NCBI RefSeq assembly: GCF_000195595.1
Contig: NZ_GL882511.1
Span: 1-64,000, forward strand
Source: Actinomyces sp. oral taxon 170 str. F0386
Lineage (GTDB): Bacteria > Actinomycetota > Actinomycetes > Actinomycetales > Actinomycetaceae
Direction of reading: 5' to 3'
Length of the DNA: 64,000 bases
Each line of letters starts with the position of its first letter. The stretch's first letter is position 1. Positions 16,446 through 24,879 of the stretch are shown here, piece by piece. Position numbers and translations under genes: made by a program. The notes beneath the pieces are model-generated. The model made no database searches and had not been told where the DNA came from. It saw only the letters and a program-made list of their open reading frames with translations.

Positions 16446-17399
16446 ATGTTGGATACTCCAGTTATTGCCGTTGCCGGTGCAACCAGCAAGCAGGGGCGCA
16501 GTGTCGTGAGGTCCTTGCTGCGTGGCGGAGACTATAGGGTGCGAGCGATGACTCGGGATCCTGCGTCGCAGATGGCGAAAAGCCTTGAGCGTCAGGGCGC
16601 TGAATTGGTGACGGGTTCGCTTTCGTTGGGGAACGATGACGAGTGGGTTGACGCCTTTTCTGGTGCTCGCGCCGCCTTCTTGGTCACTCCTCCTACCCCT
16701 CCGAAGGGATCGCGCGAATACGAGTTAGGGTGCCGAATTGCCGATGCTGCAGTGAGAGCGGGGGTCGAGCACATTGTGTTCAGTACGCTTGAGAACGTCG
16801 ATAAGATCACAGGCGGGAGGATGTTCGCTCCTCACTTCACCGACAAGGCGCGGGTTGCGGACTACATCAGTGGGCTGCCTGTAGCCAGCACTTTTGTGAT
16901 CCTTTCATTCTTCTACACCAATTTGATGGAGTACTATGTTCCCAGGGTTGAGGATGGGTCACTCATCCTCCCCATATATCTTCCTGAAGATTTTCGGGCG
17001 CCGTTCGTCGATCCCGTCACGGCCACCGGTCCGGCTGTGCGGGAAATCATCAGTAAGCCGGAGAAGTATGGTGGGGAAACGCTGCCGGTTGTGGGTGATA
17101 TTGTCTCCCCGCGTGAGATGGTGAGAATTTTTCAAGATGTTACTGGACTGAAGGGGGAATATCGCGATGCGTTCACGTATGATGGGTTGGCGTATAACTT
17201 TCCTGAGCTGATTGCTGATGATCTTCATGCGCAGGAGATCCTGGGGATGGTCAATTATGCTGTTGAATGCGGTTATTTTCGACCGGATCGCGATATGGAG
17301 TGGAGTCGCAGCATCGACCCGGAAGCGCTCACGTGGGAGCAGTTCCTCCGTGTCACGGGCTGGCGTGGAGAACCGCGTTCTTATGGGATGCGATCATAA
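16446..17399 (+). CDS. NmrA-like NAD(P)-binding oxidoreductase/sensor
   Basis: The 317-residue protein begins with a Rossmann fold whose dinucleotide loop is VAGATSKQGRSVVRSLL (residues 7-23). The atypical SDR pattern follows (VRAMTRDP, then ARAAFLVTPP and AVRAGVEHIVFSTLENV). NmrA-family members are quinone or imine reductases or redox-sensing proteins, and they often sit beside HxlR regulators, as here. The ATG at 16446 has GAAGAGAG upstream; the longer frame crosses the operator region. The substrate is unknown. Confidence 0.85.
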   Translation: MLDTPVIAVAGATSKQGRSVVRSLLRGGDYRVRAMTRDPASQMAKSLERQGAELVTGSLSLGNDDEWVDAFSGARAAFLVTPPTPPKGSREYELGCRIADAAVRAGVEHIVFSTLENVDKITGGRMFAPHFTDKARVADYISGLPVASTFVILSFFYTNLMEYYVPRVEDGSLILPIYLPEDFRAPFVDPVTATGPAVREIISKPEKYGGETLPVVGDIVSPREMVRIFQDVTGLKGEYRDAFTYDGLAYNFPELIADDLHAQEILGMVNYAVECGYFRPDRDMEWSRSIDPEALTWEQFLRVTGWRGEPRSYGMRS

Positions 17400-17530
17400 T
17401 ATTTTCCAAGGGGTGATATATGAGGTATTTGCCTGTGCGACGATCGTCACGTCGGCTGATGCTCGACTGCGTCATAGTCGGGCGCCGGGATATGTGACTG
17501 AGTTGTTTTGCTGTGGCGATACTTGCACTC

Positions 17531-18163
17531 TCAATGTGACCGGACTCTCTTGCTGCGGTAGCGCCAGTGAGCCCTCTCGAGGAGGTCGAAAATATTGCTG
17601 TTCGAGATGGTGAACCCTGAGGGGTAAATGACGGACCCGGCGTTTCTTGTCCAAGGCGATGAAAGAAGAAAATACTGTTTTCGGGCTGTGGGGGCAGTGT
17701 CAAGAAACTCTTGTCGACGTTCTCTTCCGGTGTCGGTGAGGTTGTAGGAAACGGTTTTTGTGATCTGCAAAGGAGATTGGGATAGTATTGGAGTGAACTG
17801 ATCGATGTCGCGCCATCTCGCTTTTTCAATGACGTCGCCGTCCTTGTTCTCGAGCCTTACCTCTTCGGACGTGAGTGTCAGTCGGATTCCCTGCGATAGT
17901 TGTCGATGGGTGGCTGCTGCAGTCGTTCCAGAGATGATCACGGATATGATTCCGCCAACGATCAGAGCGGGAGCTGCGGCAGGGCTGCTCCCGCTCAAAA
18001 GTGGGGAGGCGATGAGCATGGTACTGATCGTTAAGAAGATGAGGCAGGTCGCGAGTCGGAGCGTGAGTCGAATCTTTGATGAGGAGATGATCAGGATATC
18101 ATCACGTTCCAGTGTCTCGAGAAGGCGGGCCACTCGTTCTTTTTGTTCTTTCTTTTGTGGCAT
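17531..18163 (-). CDS. Hypothetical membrane protein with PH-like domain
   Basis: I do not recognise a named family. The ~210-residue product has a charged N-terminus and two membrane segments at about 37-80 (ATCLIFLTISTMLIASPLL and APALIVGGIISVIISGTTA). A soluble C-terminal beta-rich part follows (IRLTLTSEEVRLENKDGDVIEKARWRDI) that looks like a bacterial PH domain. The ATG at 18163 was chosen over an in-frame GTG at 18175 because AGAGG lies at a usable distance. The gene has lower G+C than core genes. It is convergent with the NmrA-like gene. Confidence 0.65.
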   Translation of the reverse strand: MPQKKEQKERVARLLETLERDDILIISSSKIRLTLRLATCLIFLTISTMLIASPLLSGSSPAAAPALIVGGIISVIISGTTAAATHRQLSQGIRLTLTSEEVRLENKDGDVIEKARWRDIDQFTPILSQSPLQITKTVSYNLTDTGRERRQEFLDTAPTARKQYFLLSSPWTRNAGSVIYPSGFTISNSNIFDLLERAHWRYRSKRVRSH

Positions 18164-18291
18164 AGGCTGTTCCACCTCTTCTGGTGTGTTGCGCGGTCGG
18201 CCTCGATGGCGGACTGCCGGTAAAACGTCTCCGCGGCGACGCTGACAACCGCCTTCGGTGTCCTCCTCCTAGGCGTGTGTGCCGTCACCGT

Positions 18292-18642
18292 CTACGACCT
18301 GCTAACGGCCTGAACGAACTGTAGGCGCCGCCGGGATGTGTGATTGGGGACTAAAACCTGGGTTCTTTGATCGTCTGTCACGTACTCGATGGACAGATGT
18401 CCTCCGACAGCCTCCAGGTATAGCCGGATAGTGCCGATCTTCGAGTCCTCCTCAAGGTCGCCACGCTCAATTTTTGACACCCGACACTGCCCGACGCCGA
18501 TCCGATCTGCTAACTGTGCCTGAGTGAGTCCAGTCTGCTCGCGCAAACGATACGCGCGGATCTCGGTAAGCATCTGCTCCTCATGAGTATCAACCTCTTC
18601 TCTGTCTACCGGATGCTCTTCTAAGAGCTCTGTGATCGTCAT
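18292..18642 (-). CDS. higA: HigA-family antitoxin (XRE helix-turn-helix)
   Basis: The 116-residue protein starts MTITELLEEHPVDREEVDTHEEQ, as HigA-type antitoxins of actinobacterial HigBA pairs do. An XRE helix-turn-helix follows (RLREQTGLTQAQLADRIGVGQCRVSKIERGD, residues ~35-65), and then YLEAVGGHLSIEYVTDD. It should bind DNA to repress the operon and bind the HigB toxin. The toxin sequence directly upstream is in the same frame with no stop between, but is itself broken, so the antitoxin may persist alone. A palindrome at 19005-19019 is a probable binding site. Confidence 0.8.
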   Translation of the reverse strand: MTITELLEEHPVDREEVDTHEEQMLTEIRAYRLREQTGLTQAQLADRIGVGQCRVSKIERGDLEEDSKIGTIRLYLEAVGGHLSIEYVTDDQRTQVLVPNHTSRRRLQFVQAVSRS

Positions 18643-18997
18643 GGGCGTGGTGGCTACTTTCCTCTCAGCTTTTGAGTGCTCGTCGAACAAGTCGTCGGCT
18701 ATGGGGATGTCCCGCTTGTACCAACGGATCCAATTGTCGAATTTATCTCCAGCGATCAACGGGATTGCCTGACGTTTCGGGTCGAAGACGAATAGGATTC
18801 GAAGCTCGGATCTCCCCGTTGATCCTGGTCTCAGCTCTTTCATGCTCTTGTGACGAGAGACCTTGATGGTGTCCACCAGTGGGCGATCGAGCCGAGGTCC
18901 TTGTTCCTTCCAGCAGTTCGAAGGCCGCAACGACCTGCGCCTGCGAGCCGCTGTCCAGCGAAGTCAACCAATCTGTGATGAGTTCGATGTTGACGTT
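18643..18997 (-). pseudogene. higB: Frameshifted HigB-type toxin
   Basis: Two frames together encode a HigB/RelE-fold toxin. The first reads NVNIELITDWLTSLDSGSQ, then VVAAFELLE. After an extra base in GGAAGGAACAAGG the second reads EQGPRLDRPLVDTIKVSRHKSMKELRP, then ELRILFVFDPKRQAIPLIAGDK and WIRWYKRDIPIADDLFDEH. No start codon is evident at the expected N-terminus (GTC where GTG or ATG would be expected). The stop before the antitoxin is also missing. Loss of the toxin with retention of its antitoxin is the likely reading. Confidence 0.7.
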
Positions 18998-19004
18998 CCG
19001 CGCA

Positions 19005-19019
19005 GTAGTACGATACTAC
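19005..19019. promoter_or_regulatory. Candidate HigA operator
   Basis: GTAGTA-CGA-TACTAC is a perfect 6-base inverted repeat immediately upstream of the broken higB start, where a HigA dimer would repress the operon. Confidence 0.5.
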
Positions 19020-19263
19020 CTGGAAGGTCTAAAAGGGTGTGCCGAGTCTTGCCGCAAGGCGTCCATGATACCGATTTTCGCTGCGACCTCGGTGGTGGGC
19101 GGGCTGCTCAGTGGGCCGATGTGGCGTAGGATCGTTTCTCGACGCAGATTGACGCCATTCATTACCCCGCTGCAGGCGGTACAGGCTCGACATGTCGCAC
19201 AGTTCGATCGGCCGGCTGAGATGCGTGGCAGCATCGGTGGCATAAGCAACGAGACGGTACCTG

Positions 19264-20524
19264 AGCAGGCCGGCACCTACGACGTCGTTTTTGTCGGTGA
19301 TGGGCCGGGGGAGTGTCGCGCAGTACACCACCGAGGGCACCGACCTGACCGCGATCCTCGTCGAGGGCGAGCCCCTGGGCGGCGAGTGCTCGTATTACGC
19401 CTGTATGCCCAGCAAGGCGCTCCTCGGGCCCATTGAGGTCGCCGCGGCGTCGGCAAACCTCAGTGGCCTGCGCCCCTCCGAGTTGTCCGCGCCAGATCTG
19501 CTCGCGCGCCACGACGAGTGGGTCTCCCGCCGCGCCGTCATTCTCGCCACTGGCGCGGAGCCCGTCGTGTCTGCTCCGCTCCAGGGCCTTGAGGCCTGGG
19601 GCTAGCGTTGCGCCACCGGCGTGCAGGAGATCCCGCAGCGCCTCATCGTCGTCGGTGGGGTAGTCGCCTGTGAGGCCGCCACCTGGATGTCCGCCCTGGG
19701 CAGCGACGTCACCATGCTGGTGCGCGGCTCCCGCCTCCTGTCGGCCGCGGAGTCCTTCGCCTCCCGACTCATCGAGAAGGCTCTCGCCGCCCGTGGCATC
19801 ACCGTCATCACGGATGCCCAGGTGGTTGCCGCCGAGCGGCCTCAGGCCAGTGACACCGGGCTCGGTCGCATCCACGGCGGCCCCGTCACGGTCACCTGCG
19901 CCGGTCGAACCATCGAGGCTGATGAGATCCTGGTCGCAACTGGCCGTCGCCCCCTCTTGACCGGCATGGGGCTGGAGGTCGTCGGCCTGGAGCCCGACGA
20001 CGTCCTGGCCGGCCGCCTGCCCGACTGGCTCTACGCCGTCGGCGACGCCAGCGGCGAGGCCCAGCTGACCCACATGGGCAAGTACCGGGCGCGCGTCGTA
20101 AGGGAGAGGATCACCGCCCTCTCTGCCGGCTGCGGGCCCGAACCAGTACCCGAGAACGTCCCGGTCCCACAGGTTGTCTTCACCGCCCCCAGCGGCCTGA
20201 CAGCGGGCCCGCGACCCCGGCCAGGACGTCGTCACTGCTCAGGTCGGCTACACCTCGGCCGCCGGAGTTGCCCTCCTGCACGGCGACGCCCACGGTGAGG
20301 TCAAGCTGGTCGTCGACCGGCAGACCGGTGCCGTGCTGGGCGCCACCTTCGTCGGTCCCGGTGCGGGTGAGCTCGTCCACGCCGCCATCGTCGCCATCAT
20401 TGCGGGGCGTCCCGGTTCATCGGCTGCACACGCCGTGCCCGCCTACCCCACCGCCAGCGAGATCTGGCTGCGACTCATCGAGTCTCTTCCGAGCGAGGTC
20501 CTTCGTATATACTTCAGTTGTTGA
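19264..20524 (+). pseudogene. Flavin-dependent pyridine nucleotide-disulfide oxidoreductase, multiply disrupted
   Basis: Pieces in three frames add up to a dihydrolipoamide dehydrogenase/mercuric reductase-type enzyme. There is an N-terminal FAD loop remnant (TYDVVFVGDGPGE) and the redox-active disulfide GGECSYYACMPSKALL. An internal deletion joins ASANLSGLRPSE to VSRRAVILATGAEPVV. The NAD-binding part is LIVVGGVVACEAATWMSALGSDV, and YAVGDASGEAQLTHMGKY follows. The dimerisation domain (VVTAQVGYTSAAGVALL, then VLGATFVGPGAGELVHAA) is in a third frame. Stops and shifts near 19600 and 20210 show that it is no longer functional. Its G+C is high, like core genes. Confidence 0.8.
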
Positions 20525-20742
20525 ACGAAAAACGATGTTTGCGAAGCCGGCGCCCCGTGGCTGAGACTCAAAGAAGTGACTTCACGGGAGGATCGCGATC
20601 AGGAAAGTAGTGGTTCCTACAAATATGCTTGTTCAGGTTTGTGTACGTATTCAAACTTTCTGATCGGTTGTCAAGAACGCTCTGCAAGACTTCTGCTGCG
20701 GCTAACGTGAAGACGTCCCGTAACTCGTCTTGGGAGAGAGAC

Positions 20743-23616
20743 ATGATCGACGGCACTAAAATTCGCGTATTGGTTCCCGACAACAACACAGGTGCACTAT
20801 ACGATCGAACAGAGTCCATTGAGTGGGTCAATCCTGACAATGGTATTGTAAGAGTTCAATTTAAAAATGGTGGTCAGTCATTCCCGTATCGACATCCAAG
20901 GGCACGCCTTCTCGAGAATGTTTCGGGTTTTCGCTCTCTCAAATCGACCGAGCTGGTTAAGGTGAAAGGTGAGGTGTGGTACCCCCCGCTCACAATTGCG
21001 ACTTTCACTGATGTGTACGACGGATCGTATTCAATTGTTCGATTCTATCGCGACAACAAGGTGATAGGGAAAAGTCACCTGTATCGTCCCGACGACCTCA
21101 CACTACTGGTGTCGTCCGCGTCCGCGGGAGGTGGTGCTGACGTCTTTAAGTACTGGAAAGAAACCGCATTCATGCTGGAAGATGATGATCCGACTCGTCC
21201 GGCATTTGAGTCGATTAAGTTTGTTCATCCTGACAGTGCGTTGTCTGCGTACATGGAGGGATCAAACTCACGAACGTCAGAAATTCGGTTGCCAATTATT
21301 CTACCGTTTCAGAGCAACGAGGATCAGAAGATTGCGGTAGAGAGAGCACTCTCTCATCGGGTTAGTGTTATCGATGGCCCTCCTGGGACTGGAAAAACAG
21401 AGACCATTCTCAATATCATCGCCAATATTCTCATGATTCCCGGGGCGACGGTTGGAGTTGTGTCTTTTGGTAACGCTGCTGTTGAGAACGTCAAAGACAA
21501 GCTCGATGAGGCGGGATATGGATTCGTGGCAGCACGCATGGGTAAAAAAGAATACGTCACCTCCTTCCTGGCCGATCAAGAGGCGCGAGCAAGCAGCATC
21601 GTTCGTTGGCTGAACCAGGTGTCTGTGAATGAGGCCGTGCGGTCCGCTGGAGGGCAGGCGGCGGATAATCTTGAGCAAATAGATAAACAGCTGCATAGGG
21701 TATGGAACTCCTGTCGAGAACTTGCAAAGGTGAGCAATAAAATAGAGGAATACTCTTTGGAAGCTGCTCATCTGGAGCGCCGAGCCGACGGTGTCGTCTT
21801 TCCTGATCTAAGTGAGCTGCCTCTGCTGCGCAAGAGCTCTGGGCGTATCCTCGACTATCTGGCTGAAACTACTGTGCATCCGGATCTTCCTGAAGGCATC
21901 ATGGGGCTTGTTCCTCGTATCCGCAGATACTTCAAGTACGGTAGAACAAAAGATCTGGATACGAGAGATGCCAATATTATCCTTGGTCTAGAAAGAGCCT
22001 TTTATTCTAGGCGGATCGAAGAGTTGAGACAGAAAGAGCGACGTTGGCGGGCCGAGATCGGCGATCGCAGTTCCGAGGAAATCAGGGGAAAGTACCAAGA
22101 GAGTTCTCGCGCGCTTCTGGATCTAGCGCTGTGGCAACGCTACGCGAATAGTGCGCGTCTCGTATTTGATGAAGATAATAAACCGATATGGAAACACACG
22201 CCGGAGTTCTTGTCTGAGTACCCAGTGGTTCTTACGACCTGTCACTCGATTCGGCGTAACCTGTCGGAAGGCCATGTTCTAGATTGGGTGATTATTGACG
22301 AGGCTACTCAGACAAATCTACATGCCGCTGCTTTGGCGATGAGTAAGGCAAGAAATGTTGTGGTGGTCGGGGATCTTAAACAGCTTGGACCGATTTTCGA
22401 TAAAAAGTTGGAATCGGCGTCGATCTCCCCGCCACTTCCCGCATACGACGTTGCTGCGCACTCCATTCTTTCGTCCGTCACCGAGCTCTACGGTCAAGAA
22501 CTGCCTCGAACAATGCTGCGCGAACACTACCGCTGCGCGCCTGAGATCATCGAGTTCTGCAATAAGATGTTCTATGACGGCGAGTTGATTTCCATGAAGT
22601 CTAGAAAATCTGACGACCAATGGCCTGCCTTAATGGTTCGTAAGACGGCTCCAGGAAATCATATGCGTACCTTGCGTCGAGCCCTTACTAAAGGTACGTA
22701 CAGCCAGCGTGAGATCGACCTTGTCGAGGAGCTCCTTGGGGGTGTCGTTGACGGTGTAGATTTTAGAAGCATTCTCGAAGGTGAAGATTCGGGAAGTGAT
22801 TACGCGTTAGGTGTCACAAGCCCGTACCGGCTTCAGGCTGACCGTCTCGGTGAGGCTATTAACCGCACAGGTGCTGCTCCCGAATTCAGTTCACTGAGTG
22901 AAACTATACATAAATTTCAAGGACGTGGAGCAAACGTGATGGTTCTTAGTACGGTTGTTGACGAATCTCGGAATGGTCACATGAAATTAGGATTCGTTGA
23001 CGATCCACGAATGATCAACGTTGCGGTCTCGCGAGCCAGAGAGAAGTTCATTCTTGTCACCAACCATAACGAGGTCCCTCGGAGCAAGGTGATTAAAGCG
23101 CTCATCGACTATGTCAGATATCAAGATCCTGATCAGGTGACCGAAAGTGGAGTACTTTCAGTCTTCGACCTGCTCTACCAGGAGTACTCTGAGCGTCTCA
23201 GCGAGTTCGCTTCGCGAGTTCACGGGGGCAGCAAGTATAAGTCGGAGAATATTGTGTGGACCCTTCTGAAGGATGTTCTCAAAGATCCTGCTTATGATCT
23301 TCTGGAGGTGGTTTCACAGGTGAGACTCCGCGACCTGATGCCTGATACCGATCGATTGAACGAACGGCAGAAAAAATTTGTTCGTTCTACGTCTGCTGTC
23401 GATTTTGCTATATACCACAAGGTGAGCAAGCGAATGCTGCTTGCGATTGAGGTCAACGGAACTGAATATCATGAAGACAATCCCGAGCAGCAAGCGCGTG
23501 ATGAGTTGAAGGCGCAGATCATAAGCGTCTACGGGGCCGACATGCTTTCGTTGAGAACCAATGACAGCAACATCGAATCGATGATCAGAGATAGACTCGA
23601 TCGAATTTTGGCCTAA
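20743..23616 (+). CDS. SF1 (Upf1-like) helicase with C-terminal nuclease-like domain
   Basis: This 957-residue protein has a poorly conserved N-terminal part (~1-195). An SF1 helicase core follows: Walker A GPPGTGKTET at ~212, Walker B IIDEATQ at ~519, motif III VVGDLKQLGP, LREHYRC, IHKFQGRGANVMVLS and motif VI MINVAVSRARE. The last ~120 residues resemble DUF2726/PD-(D/E)XK nuclease-like modules (D887 in SAVDFAIYHK, E903 in LAIEVNGTEYH, then RDELK). ATG 20743 has GGGAGAGA upstream. The gene is AT-richer than the core and flanked by pseudogenes, so probably transferred. Helicase-nuclease fusions of this type often serve phage or plasmid defence; that role is inference here. Confidence 0.8.
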   Translation: MIDGTKIRVLVPDNNTGALYDRTESIEWVNPDNGIVRVQFKNGGQSFPYRHPRARLLENVSGFRSLKSTELVKVKGEVWYPPLTIATFTDVYDGSYSIVRFYRDNKVIGKSHLYRPDDLTLLVSSASAGGGADVFKYWKETAFMLEDDDPTRPAFESIKFVHPDSALSAYMEGSNSRTSEIRLPIILPFQSNEDQKIAVERALSHRVSVIDGPPGTGKTETILNIIANILMIPGATVGVVSFGNAAVENVKDKLDEAGYGFVAARMGKKEYVTSFLADQEARASSIVRWLNQVSVNEAVRSAGGQAADNLEQIDKQLHRVWNSCRELAKVSNKIEEYSLEAAHLERRADGVVFPDLSELPLLRKSSGRILDYLAETTVHPDLPEGIMGLVPRIRRYFKYGRTKDLDTRDANIILGLERAFYSRRIEELRQKERRWRAEIGDRSSEEIRGKYQESSRALLDLALWQRYANSARLVFDEDNKPIWKHTPEFLSEYPVVLTTCHSIRRNLSEGHVLDWVIIDEATQTNLHAAALAMSKARNVVVVGDLKQLGPIFDKKLESASISPPLPAYDVAAHSILSSVTELYGQELPRTMLREHYRCAPEIIEFCNKMFYDGELISMKSRKSDDQWPALMVRKTAPGNHMRTLRRALTKGTYSQREIDLVEELLGGVVDGVDFRSILEGEDSGSDYALGVTSPYRLQADRLGEAINRTGAAPEFSSLSETIHKFQGRGANVMVLSTVVDESRNGHMKLGFVDDPRMINVAVSRAREKFILVTNHNEVPRSKVIKALIDYVRYQDPDQVTESGVLSVFDLLYQEYSERLSEFASRVHGGSKYKSENIVWTLLKDVLKDPAYDLLEVVSQVRLRDLMPDTDRLNERQKKFVRSTSAVDFAIYHKVSKRMLLAIEVNGTEYHEDNPEQQARDELKAQIISVYGADMLSLRTNDSNIESMIRDRLDRILA

Positions 23617-23689
23617 CTGAATAAGAGTGGGAGTAAGGTGCGGTTGCGGACATCGAGTGCTCCTAGGGATGGTTTGGGACAATTGTCCG

Positions 23690-24011
23690 ATACGCATCGC
23701 CGGCATTGACCATATCGAACCGACGGTCCTCCATTAACGCGAGCGTCGAATTCTGCTCGTGGGTTCTGGACCTGGAGGTTGTTACCTTTGGGCAGGAGCG
23801 GACAGCGGTGCGCTTCGGTGACCGAGAGATTAACCTCCGTGGGGAGGATGACCTGATCGCTCGCACGCCTCATCCCGTTCCCGGTATTGTGGACCTGTGT
23901 CTTGTCGGCGACGGCACGATCGATGAGGTCCGCGAGCATCTTGCCTCCAGGGCGCTTCCGGTGCCCTTCACCGTGATGGCAGGAGTCCAGGAATCACACG
24001 AAACCTCGTAG
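23690..24011 (+). pseudogene. VOC-family (glyoxalase-like) protein, N-terminal part
   Basis: The start reads RIAGIDHIEPTVLH with ATA where ATG is expected. One base is then missing, and the frame continues INASVEFCSWVLDLEVVTFG, ERTAVRFGDREINL and VDLCLVGDGTIDEVREHLASRALPV before running into unrelated sequence. The expected next residues (GPVERTGAHG) are found only after the RpiB-family gene, at 24500-24605. The gene is therefore doubly damaged and split. Confidence 0.75.
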
Positions 24012-24049
24012 GGCTCGCCTTGCGTGACGTGGCCTGAGACACTGGGGTC

Positions 24050-24499
24050 ATGCGAATCGCCATCGGTTCCCCAGGCAACGGAGCCCTCCTGAAGGACGCC
24101 ATCGAAGAGCGGTTGGTCGAGGACGAGCGCGTGAGCGACCTCGTCGACCTGTCCATGCCGGACATCACCTACCCGGAGGTCTCCTTCCAGGTCGCCCAGG
24201 CAGTTGCCGAGGGACGGGTCGACCGTGGGCTTCTCATCTGCGGTACCGGTGTGGGAACCGCCATCGCGGCCAACAAGGTGCCCGGGGTGCGCGCTGCGAC
24301 CGCGCACGACCTGCTCACCGTGCGCGGCTCGGTGGAGAACTACGATGCCCAGATCCTGTGCATGGGGCAGAACGTCATCGCGGCGCCCGCCGCCTGGGCG
24401 CTCATCGATGTCTGGCTCGACCTGCACCACGACCCGGCCAGCAGCTACGGCCCCAAGGTCGGCGAGATCGAGGCCTACGAGGCGCGCCTTCACTCCTGA
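24050..24499 (+). CDS. RpiB/LacA/LacB-family sugar-phosphate isomerase
   Basis: The 149-residue protein matches the RpiB/LacAB fold: MRIAIGSPGNGALLKDAI at the start, VDRGLLICGTGVGTAIAANKVPGVRAATAHD (anion-binding loop and catalytic Cys in CGTG), and ILCMGQNVIAAPAAWALIDVWL. Family members isomerise ribose-5-phosphate, allose-6-phosphate, galactose-6-phosphate or erythrulose-4-phosphate. The usual DHAG near the N-terminus is replaced by GSPGNG, which points to a subfamily such as erythrulose-4-phosphate isomerase rather than classical RpiB. It lies exactly between two halves of a VOC gene and seems to have been inserted there. Confidence 0.82.
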   Translation: MRIAIGSPGNGALLKDAIEERLVEDERVSDLVDLSMPDITYPEVSFQVAQAVAEGRVDRGLLICGTGVGTAIAANKVPGVRAATAHDLLTVRGSVENYDAQILCMGQNVIAAPAAWALIDVWLDLHHDPASSYGPKVGEIEAYEARLHS

Positions 24500-24605
24500 C
24501 GACGGCCCCGTCGAGCGGACGGGTGCCCATGGCACTATCCGCAGCCTCTACGTGCGTGAGCCCGATCAGAACCTCATCGAGGTCGCTGTCTACGAGAGTG
24601 TCTGA
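24500..24605 (+). pseudogene. VOC-family protein, C-terminal part, stranded downstream of the isomerase gene
   Basis: The stretch reads DDGPVERTGAHGTIRSLYVR, then EPDQNLIEVAVYESV and a stop. This is the C-terminal metal-binding strand of the VOC protein whose N-terminal part lies at 23690-24000. The heptamer CCTTCAC occurs at both junctions (23965-23971 and 24487-24493), which might reflect the insertion event but could be coincidence. Confidence 0.75.
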
Positions 24606-24634
24606 GGTTCGCCCGGCTCCTGGAGGAGGAGCTC

Positions 24635-24756
24635 GTGTCCAAATCGGATACAAAGGAGCCTGAGGTCCGATATGGCCGCTGACTGAACCGCGGAATCATG
24701 CGGTTTCTTTCTGTGTGTCCGAGCTGGGGGTGAGCCTTTGTATCCGATTTGGACAC
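24635..24756. repeat. 122-bp palindromic element, copy C
   Basis: The perfect 22-base terminal inverted repeat begins GTGTCCAAATCGGATACAAA. An inner stem (GAACCGC with GCGGTTTC) closes on a loop with AATCAT at the same offset as in copies A and B. It lies about 30 bases downstream of the VOC remnant, in non-coding DNA. Confidence 0.85.
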
Positions 24757-24839
24757 CGCCCAGCACATCTTGGACGGTCGCGCCGTGCATGGCGTCGCAG
24801 CGTCCTGCTACCTATTGGATCAATATATCTATTGTTAGA

Positions 24840-24879
24840 TGACACCCTATGTTGTGACACCTTAGGTCGTAAGGTGTCA
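24840..24879. promoter_or_regulatory. Triple TGACACC operator-like site
   Basis: TGACACCTTA-GGTCG-TAAGGTGTCA is a perfect 10-base inverted repeat (24855-24879). It is preceded 15 bases earlier by another TGACACC in direct orientation. AT-rich TATATCTATTG lies just before it, as in a promoter. The regulator is not identifiable, and no gene starts directly downstream except the TetR gene about 140 bases on. Confidence 0.55.

Noticed and set aside
18292-18930. Single continuous frame joining HigB-like and HigA-like sequence, i.e. a toxin-antitoxin fusion protein
   Set aside because: The toxin half lacks its N-terminal third in this frame (it lies one base off) and has no start; HigA has its own typical Met start, so decay is the simpler reading.
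19021-19263. Minus-strand frame containing NGVNLRRETILRHIGPLSS as a gene
   Set aside because: Composition is suggestive but there is no family match I can name, no clear start, and it lies in decayed DNA; at most a remnant.
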